Shown one piece after another: positions 58,528 to 64,000 of a stretch of DNA of 64,000 nucleotides. The stretch lies in the NCBI RefSeq assembly GCF_030681155.1, contig NZ_JAUXXE010000030.1:124001-188000 (forward strand). Reading direction: 5' to 3'. Numbering within the stretch: position 1 is the first letter of the stretch; each line of letters opens with the position of its first letter. This DNA comes from Phenylobacterium sp. (GTDB lineage: Bacteria > Pseudomonadota > Alphaproteobacteria > Caulobacterales > Caulobacteraceae). Made by a program: the position numbers and the translations under genes. Under the pieces are notes generated by a model. It was not told where the DNA came from and ran no database searches. It saw nothing but the letters and a program-made list of their open reading frames with translations.

Positions 58528-60945
58528 ATGGCGGGAGACATGGCGAAGTCATGTCCATTTGGCTTGGATATCTCCCAGGCCGTCTGTGATCGCGCGACGC
58601 GCATCGCAAAGACTCTGTTTGGCGCTCTCGACGCCCAGGTGGTCTTCGTCAGCGGCGACGAGGTTTGGCGCAGCCGTGATCCTGACAGGCGGGTGGTCCA
58701 GGACGTAGCGCCGGTCGCTGTCCAGGTCTGCGAAAAGGGCGAGGTCCTGTGGGTTTCCGACGCGCCCGCCGACCCCGAGTTCCGCAACAACCCTTCGGTC
58801 GTCGGCGCACCCTTTCTGCGCTTCTACGCCGCCGCGCCGATCAAGTTGGCTGACGGCTCCAGCCCAGGAATCCTGGCTGTGGGCGGGCGAGAGCCGAAGC
58901 CGTACGACGCCAGCCTCGCGACTCGCCTGCAGGATCTGGCGGACATCATCGCGGGCGATTGGGACCGCGCCCAGACGGTGAAGGCGCGCGAGCAAAGCCT
59001 GCGTGAACGCGACGCCATCCAGGGAACCCTGGGTTCGATTGTCGGCTCCATGCCAGTGGCGCTGGTGCTCACCGACCGCGAGATGCGGGTCCTGGGGGCC
59101 AGCCCGCGCTGGATCCGCTCGTTGGATCTGGAGAACAAGGAAGTCTACGGCCGCACGCTCTACGAGCTTGCGCCGAAGATGTTCGAGCCGTGGCGGACGG
59201 CCCATGGCCGCGCCTTGAGGGGGGAGACCATCAAGGCGGACCGGGTGCCGGGACCCGAGGACGAAGCGGTGCGGCGTTGGTTCAATGTGGAACTCGCCCC
59301 CTGGCTCAACGCCGATGGCGAGGTCGGCGGCATCGTCATGGCCAGCCACGACATCACCGAGATGGTCGAGGCGTTGGAAGCGACGGAGCGCTCCGAGCAG
59401 CGCCTGACACTGGCCATGGAGATCGCCGACATCCACGTCTACGAGATCGACTATGTGCGTCGCGAGCTGATCAAGGTCGGGGCGGAGGATACCTTCTTCA
59501 CCGAACCCAAGACATACGAAGAGCTCTATCGCGACATCTACGCGACCACCGATCCACGCGATCGCCCCGGGGTGATGGAGGCATGGCGGCGGCATGTGGA
59601 GGAGGGCGCGCCCTACCATCCGGAATACCGCCTGGTGCGAAACGACGACCGGGAGGTCTGGACGGCCGGGACGTGCCGCCTGATCCTCGACGAGGAAGGC
59701 CATCCCACACGGCTGATCGGCGCGTTGCAGAACGTCACCGAGCGCAAGGCGGCCGAGCGCGCCCTGCTGCAAGCCAAAGAAGACGCCGAGACCGCCAACC
59801 GGGCCAAATCCACCTTCCTGGCCACGATGAGTCACGAGATCCGCACCCCGTTGAACGGCGTGCTGGGCATGGCCCAGGCGATGGCGGTGGACAACGGCCT
59901 GTCGGAAATCCAGCGCGACCGCCTCGACGTGATCCGCCAGTCCGGCGAGACCTTGCTGGCGATCCTCAACGACGTCCTGGACCTATCGAAGATCGAGGCG
60001 GGGAAGCTGGAGCTGGAGGAAACCCGGTTCGACGTCGCCGAACTGGCGCGTGGCGCGCATGCGGCCTTCACCGCCATCGCCAACAAGAAGGGACTGTCGT
60101 TCGATCTCGTGATTCAACCCAAGGCCCAGGGCATCTACCGGGGCGATTCCACGCGCGTCCGGCAGATCCTCTACAATCTGGTGTCCAACGCCCTGAAGTT
60201 CACCGAGGAGGGCGAAGTCCGCGTAAGTGTGGCCCGCGACGAATTCGGTCTACGGCTGAGCGTCTCCGACACCGGCATCGGCATCCCGCCGGCACGCCTC
60301 GCCAGCCTGTTCCAGAAATTCGAGCAGGCCGATGCATCCACCACGCGGCGATACGGTGGGACGGGGCTGGGGCTGGCTATCTGCCGCGAACTGGCGAGCC
60401 TGATGGGCGGCGCGATCACCGCCGTCAGCGAGCTCGCGCAGGGGACGACCTTCGTGGTCACGCTGCCGTTGCCATGGATCGGGGGCAGCATCGTCTTGCC
60501 GACCCCGCCATCGGTCGACGCCCACCCGGCCGAGATGACGGAGGGGCCGCCGCTGCGCGTGCTGGCGGCTGAGGACAACACCGTGAACCAACTGGTGCTG
60601 AAGACCTTGCTGCATCAGATCGGCATCGATCCGGTAGTTGTGGAGAACGGCCTCCAGGTCGTCGAAGCCTGGGCGCGGGAGCCCTGGGATGTGATCCTGA
60701 TGGACGTGCAGATGCCGGAGATGGACGGCCCCACCGCGACGGCGATCATCCGCGCCCGCGAGATTGCGGAGGACCGCCAGCGCACGCCGATCATCGCCCT
60801 TACCGCCAATGCAATGGCGCACCAGGTGGCCGAGTACCTCGGCTCCGGCATGGACAGCTTCGTGCCTAAGCCCATCGAGGTCGGGCGCCTGTTCGAAGCC
60901 CTTCAACAGGTGCTGGAAGATCAGCCGTCGGTGAGAGTCGCCTAG
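58528..60945 (+). CDS. GAF/PAS hybrid histidine kinase
   Basis: 805 aa with GGGGGG shortly upstream. Order: GAF domain (about 15-145: WVSDAPADPEFRNNPSVVGA, then LRFYAAAPIKLADGSSPGIL), two PAS domains (about 165-285 and 295-410), a HisKA region with His436 in FLATMSHEIRTPLNGVLGMA, a HATPase (NLVSNALKFTEEGEV, SVSDTGIGIPPARL, GGTGLGLAICREL), and a C-terminal receiver with Asp in VILMDVQMPEMDG (about 735). No membrane helix was seen, so it senses an intracellular signal. No response regulator or Hpt gene lies next to it. Confidence 0.93.
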   Translation: MAGDMAKSCPFGLDISQAVCDRATRIAKTLFGALDAQVVFVSGDEVWRSRDPDRRVVQDVAPVAVQVCEKGEVLWVSDAPADPEFRNNPSVVGAPFLRFYAAAPIKLADGSSPGILAVGGREPKPYDASLATRLQDLADIIAGDWDRAQTVKAREQSLRERDAIQGTLGSIVGSMPVALVLTDREMRVLGASPRWIRSLDLENKEVYGRTLYELAPKMFEPWRTAHGRALRGETIKADRVPGPEDEAVRRWFNVELAPWLNADGEVGGIVMASHDITEMVEALEATERSEQRLTLAMEIADIHVYEIDYVRRELIKVGAEDTFFTEPKTYEELYRDIYATTDPRDRPGVMEAWRRHVEEGAPYHPEYRLVRNDDREVWTAGTCRLILDEEGHPTRLIGALQNVTERKAAERALLQAKEDAETANRAKSTFLATMSHEIRTPLNGVLGMAQAMAVDNGLSEIQRDRLDVIRQSGETLLAILNDVLDLSKIEAGKLELEETRFDVAELARGAHAAFTAIANKKGLSFDLVIQPKAQGIYRGDSTRVRQILYNLVSNALKFTEEGEVRVSVARDEFGLRLSVSDTGIGIPPARLASLFQKFEQADASTTRRYGGTGLGLAICRELASLMGGAITAVSELAQGTTFVVTLPLPWIGGSIVLPTPPSVDAHPAEMTEGPPLRVLAAEDNTVNQLVLKTLLHQIGIDPVVVENGLQVVEAWAREPWDVILMDVQMPEMDGPTATAIIRAREIAEDRQRTPIIALTANAMAHQVAEYLGSGMDSFVPKPIEVGRLFEALQQVLEDQPSVRVA

Positions 60946-60947
60946 GG

Positions 60948-62405
60948 CTACTCCGCGGGCTCGGGGGTCTTCACCACGTCGTAGGCGGCGGGATCGAACA
61001 CGGCCACCGCCTCGGCATAGGCTCGCGCCGTGTGAGGCCAGTTGTTGAGGATCTTGCCGTCGGCGGTCTTGTACCAACTGGTGCAGGTTCCGGCCCACGG
61101 TGTGTTGGCGAGCTGTTGCTGCAAGTCGTCGTTGTAGCGCTCCATGACCTTGGGCTTCACCGACAGCGGCCGGCCAGCGGCCAAAGCCTGCAGCACGTAA
61201 TCGACCTGGGCTTCGATCATGTAGATGATCGAGTTGTGGCCGAGATTGGTGTTCGGCCCATACAGCATGAACAGATTGGGGAAGCCGCTGACCGCCAGCC
61301 CCAGATAGGCCTCGGGACCATCCCGCCAAGCGTGCGCCAAGCTGACGCCGCCCAGGCCGGTGATGGCGGTTTCGCCGGCGAAAGACTTGGTTTCGAACCC
61401 GGTCGCGTAGATCACCACGTCCACCTCGTGCAGGCGGCCGGTCGCGTCGACCACGCCTTGGGGCGTCATTCGCGTGATGGCCTCGGTGACCAGCTCCACA
61501 TTCGGTTGGGTCAGAGCCGGATAGAAGTCATTGGAGATCAGCACGCGCTTGCACCCGATCTCGTAGTCGGGCGTGAGCTTGGCGCGCAGCGCCGGATCAG
61601 CGACCTGATTGTGCAGGTGGGCGAGGGGGATCGGGACTTCCTCGACCGGCAGGGTTCCAGCACGCTTGGCGGCCAGTCGGGCCTCGGCCATCTCGAAGAT
61701 TTCGGTGCGGACCTTCTCCATGGCTTCGGGCCGGGCCTTGAACTGCGCCTTTTCCGCCTCGGTGTAGGGGCGGTTCATACGCGGCACGATCCAGTTCGGA
61801 GAGCGCTGGAAGAGCGTGAGGGTTCCTGCTGTCTTGGCCACGTGCGGCACGAACTGGATGGCGCTGGCCCCGTTTCCAATCACCGCGACCCGCTTGCCAG
61901 CCAGATCGACGCTCTCGTCCCAGTGGGCGGAGTGAAATGCCGGTCCGGCGAAGTCGTCGCGCCCGTCAATGGGCGGCAGCTTGGGCCGGTTGAGCTGGCC
62001 CCAGGCGGTGATGAAGCTCTCGGCCGTGACGAGCCCGCCGCCCCCGGTGGCGATCCGCCAGAAGCCTCCGGCCTCGTCCCAGGCCGCGCCAACCACTTCA
62101 GAATTGAGGCGGATATGGCTGGAAAGGTTATGCTTTTCGACCACGCCGTCGATGTAAGCGAGAATATCCGGCTGGGCCGAATAGATCTCGGGCCAATCGG
62201 GATTTGGCTCGAAGGAATAGGAGTAGAGGTGGCTGGGGATGTCGCAGCCTGAACCGGGATAGATGTTCTCCCGCCAAGTGCCACCGACTCGATCGGCCTT
62301 TTCCAGGATCACGAACGAGGTTTCGCCCTGGGCCTGCAGCCGAAGCCCCATGCAAAGGCCAGCAAAGCCCGCGCCCAGAATGGCGACCTTGTGGTCAGCG
62401 CCCAT
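60948..62405 (-). CDS. Baeyer-Villiger-type flavin monooxygenase
   Basis: 485 aa. FAD-binding AILGAGFAGLCMGLRL with the GG motif KADRVGGTWRENIYPG; the fingerprint FxGxxxHxxxW appears as FAGPAFHSAHWD (residues 152-163); the NADPH-binding loop is VAVIGNGASAIQFVP. This pattern identifies class B flavin monooxygenases that insert oxygen next to a ketone to give esters or lactones. DIPSHLYSYSFEPNPDW is also typical. It is divergent from a TetR regulator with a perfect palindrome between them. Confidence 0.93.
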   Translation of the reverse strand: MGADHKVAILGAGFAGLCMGLRLQAQGETSFVILEKADRVGGTWRENIYPGSGCDIPSHLYSYSFEPNPDWPEIYSAQPDILAYIDGVVEKHNLSSHIRLNSEVVGAAWDEAGGFWRIATGGGGLVTAESFITAWGQLNRPKLPPIDGRDDFAGPAFHSAHWDESVDLAGKRVAVIGNGASAIQFVPHVAKTAGTLTLFQRSPNWIVPRMNRPYTEAEKAQFKARPEAMEKVRTEIFEMAEARLAAKRAGTLPVEEVPIPLAHLHNQVADPALRAKLTPDYEIGCKRVLISNDFYPALTQPNVELVTEAITRMTPQGVVDATGRLHEVDVVIYATGFETKSFAGETAITGLGGVSLAHAWRDGPEAYLGLAVSGFPNLFMLYGPNTNLGHNSIIYMIEAQVDYVLQALAAGRPLSVKPKVMERYNDDLQQQLANTPWAGTCTSWYKTADGKILNNWPHTARAYAEAVAVFDPAAYDVVKTPEPAE

Positions 62406-62446
62406 GCCCTCGTTTCCTCGACTGCTTCTTGTTGCGAAAAGCTAGC

Positions 62447-62465
62447 GATCACATTGTATGTGATC
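62447..62465. promoter_or_regulatory. perfect 19-bp palindrome, probable TetR operator
   Basis: GATCACAT-TGT-ATGTGATC has perfect 8-bp arms with a 3-nt centre, 42 bp before the monooxygenase start and in the shared spacer with the divergent TetR gene. Length and symmetry fit a TetR-family dimer site. Confidence 0.7.
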
Positions 62466-62604
62466 AATGGTTAGTTTGGGGGGAAGCAAACGGGGCGGCC
62501 TCGACAAGTTCCCTCAAGCTTGGGAAAGGTTCCGTTGGGTCACGTGAGCAGAGCCCGCCATGAGTCGCAGTCTTGATGCTGTGGCCGACAAAAGGGAGGC
62601 GCCG

Positions 62605-63207
62605 ATGTCCTGGGCCGAAACCGACTCCGCACGGAGCCGCCGTCCCTATCATGTCGGCAATTTGCGCGCCCAGCTTCTGGATGAGGCGCGCGCGCTATTG
62701 GAAAGTGGTGGTCGGGCGGAGCTAAACCTTCGGGGTTTGGCGGCGCGGGCCGGGATCGCGCCAGGTTCGGTCTATCATCACTATGCCTCCAAGGCCGCGC
62801 TGATGGCCGGCCTGGCCGCGGTGGGCTTCCGCGATCTTGAGGCCATTCTAAGAGATGCGGCGGCCACGGCCCCGCAAGCCACACCGATCCGCACCTGCGC
62901 CCTGGCCTATTTCGCTTTCGCCCGTTCGCAACCGGCGCTCTACGATCTGATGTTCGACGCCGCGATGATGAGCGATCGGGAGGTGGCGACCGCGCGCAAC
63001 AGCGCCTTCGCCGTATTGGAGGCGGCCATAAGCCAGTCCCCAAGCCAGCAGAGCCGCGATGAGGGCACCATCCACAAGGTTGCGTTGGCCGTGTGGGCCT
63101 GCGGTCATGGCGCGGCCTCGCTGACCCTGGCAGAGGGCCCGGCGGCCGCTGACACCCTGATGGAAGACGTAATCCAGGGCCTGGAAGCTCTGTTCGGTCG
63201 CCGCTAG
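62605..63207 (+). CDS. TetR-family regulator
   Basis: 200 aa from MSWAETDSARSRRPYH, with GGGAGG 5 nt upstream; an ATG 15 codons earlier has only a weak SD. HTH: LLDEARALLESGGRAELNLR then AARAGIAPGSVYHHYASKAA. The ligand-binding half has TCALAYFAFARSQPALYDLM and VWACGHGAASLTLAEGPAA, as in the WHG-type TetR C-terminal domain. It is divergent from the flavin monooxygenase and very likely represses it through the palindrome at 62447-62465. Confidence 0.92.
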   Translation: MSWAETDSARSRRPYHVGNLRAQLLDEARALLESGGRAELNLRGLAARAGIAPGSVYHHYASKAALMAGLAAVGFRDLEAILRDAAATAPQATPIRTCALAYFAFARSQPALYDLMFDAAMMSDREVATARNSAFAVLEAAISQSPSQQSRDEGTIHKVALAVWACGHGAASLTLAEGPAAADTLMEDVIQGLEALFGRR

Positions 63208-63455
63208 GCGTCCGCTGGGCATGGCGCGGCGGACACACCTGGCCGCTTTTGCGCATCTGGTGGTTGTGGCGCTGAAATGCCTCGGATACAGCTACCGTCG
63301 TTCCGCGAACCTGTTCGCGGCTGAAGTGGATTTGATCTCGATGACCGGACTGTCCGGACAGATGCGCAACGCTAATGGGCACGGCCTCCCGTGCCTTTAC
63401 CCGTTTGCATGCTTGTCCGCCGCCGTCCGCACCCTATCGAAGATCGAAGTCTCAA
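63208..63455. other. intergenic region with two short palindromes
   Basis: No convincing gene is present between the TetR gene and the ABC ATPase. Two perfect inverted repeats are visible: CCGCGAAC-CT-GTTCGCGG at 63303-63320 and CCGGAC-T-GTCCGG near 63346-63358. The first could be a terminator-like hairpin without a T-run, the second a small operator. Confidence 0.4.
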
Positions 63456-64000
63456 ATGTCAGCCGTCATCACCATCGCGAACCTCAGGAAGCAATACAGC
63501 TACGCTAAGCGTGGGCGCGGCCTGTTTGGCGGCTTCTCTCCTCAACATGTGAGCATCGAGGCCGTCGACGGCGTTTCATTCCAGGTCGAGCGCGGCGAGC
63601 GCGTGGCGGTCATCGGCCCCAACGGCGCCGGCAAGTCCACGACCTTGAAGATGCTGTCGGGCATCCTGGAGCCGACCTCGGGAGAGGCCAGCGTTCTGGG
63701 CCTCACGCCCTGGCGCGATCGCAAGGCGCTGGCCTATCGGATAGGGGTCGTCTTCGGCCAGCGCTCCCAACTCTGGGGCGAGTTGCCGGCCCGCGACAGC
63801 TTCAACCAGCTTCGCCACATCTACGACCAGGACAAGGCGGTCTTCGAAAAGCGCCTGGGTGAGATGGTCAAGCGCTTCGCCCTGGCCGAGCTGCTCGATC
63901 AGCCGGTGCATCGGATGTCGCTGGGCCAGCGCATGCGCTGCGAGATCACCGCCAGCTTGTTGCACGGGCCGGGCCTGCTGTTCCTGGACGAGCCGACGAT
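63456..64000 (+). CDS. ABC-2-type transporter ATP-binding protein (3' part outside window)
   Basis: The first 181 residues are visible, beginning MSAVITIANLRKQYSYAKRG. Walker A is VIGPNGAGKST; the Q-loop is VVFGQRSQLWGELP; the signature motif appears as MSLGQRMRCEITASL, and Walker B is LLFLDEPT at the window edge. The variant signature LGQRMR with the FGQRSQLWxxLP Q-loop is typical of NatA-like ABC-2 exporters, whose permease gene would be expected downstream. Confidence 0.93.
   Translation, partial: MSAVITIANLRKQYSYAKRGRGLFGGFSPQHVSIEAVDGVSFQVERGERVAVIGPNGAGKSTTLKMLSGILEPTSGEASVLGLTPWRDRKALAYRIGVVFGQRSQLWGELPARDSFNQLRHIYDQDKAVFEKRLGEMVKRFALAELLDQPVHRMSLGQRMRCEITASLLHGPGLLFLDEPT

Overview
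The window looks like chromosomal DNA of an alphaproteobacterium of the Caulobacter/Phenylobacterium kind (family-level inference). It is GC-rich and densely coded. It carries the gene order murA - DUF2948 - hisD - UPF0262 - low-molecular-weight phosphatase - infA - maf - ribonuclease E/G - yacG - tRNA-Phe, which I recall as typical of Caulobacterales. Its tRNA-His lacks the extra G-1 and has A73, a known alphaproteobacterial peculiarity. No phage, plasmid, insertion sequence or CRISPR array was seen.

Layout. 1-1.9 kb: a DUF445 membrane protein (cut by the window edge), an orphan HicB-like protein and an outer-membrane channel-like protein. 2-4.7 kb: a decayed sulfatase locus. It has an intact formylglycine-generating enzyme and an intact HAD phosphatase, next to a frameshifted and internally deleted arylsulfatase that still encodes the CTAGR modification motif, and the tail of a second HAD gene. 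4.8-9.1 kb: two small membrane proteins, then an envelope operon on the minus strand (DUF4136 lipoprotein, DUF2092, Gly/Asn-rich secreted protein, BamA/TamA-like barrel). 9.3-11.6 kb: a divergent NarL-type response regulator and HisKA_3 kinase. 12-13.5 kb: DUF6880 protein and tRNA-Thr. 13.6-21.2 kb: the conserved housekeeping island. 21.3-25.3 kb: a DNA glycosylase, a sugar acetyltransferase, an exbB-exbD-tonB operon and tRNA-His.

25.4-37.8 kb is an amino-acid catabolism island. It holds putA with a divergent Lrp-type regulator (putR), a hydroxyacid dehydrogenase, an M20 hydrolase, a second Lrp regulator, the arginine succinyltransferase genes astA-astD-astB, and a third Lrp regulator followed by a malonyl-CoA synthetase. 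Proline and arginine both flow to glutamate here. astC and astE are absent, and the M20 hydrolase is a candidate replacement for AstE.

37.8-50.6 kb is accessory metabolism: an AraC/Fsr-type MFS pair, DUF1295 protein, aldo-keto reductase, GNAT, alpha/beta hydrolase with TetR, SDR, dienelactone hydrolase, PhyH-type dioxygenase, NTF2-like protein, CYP153-like P450 and an FAD protein. 50.7-64 kb: LacI regulator, secreted M13 metallopeptidase, SpoU-type RNA methyltransferase, XRE regulator, a tightly coupled four-gene operon of unknown function (GNAT-like protein, GNAT, isochorismatase-like protein, 87-aa protein) divergent from a LysR gene, a hybrid histidine kinase, a Baeyer-Villiger-type monooxygenase with a divergent TetR gene and a perfect 19-bp operator-like palindrome, and the start of an ABC-2 ATPase.

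The best candidates for something undescribed are the four-gene coupled operon at 55.4-57.4 kb, the AstE replacement in the arginine locus, and the decaying sulfatase/FGE locus. None of them is clearly a new system from sequence alone.
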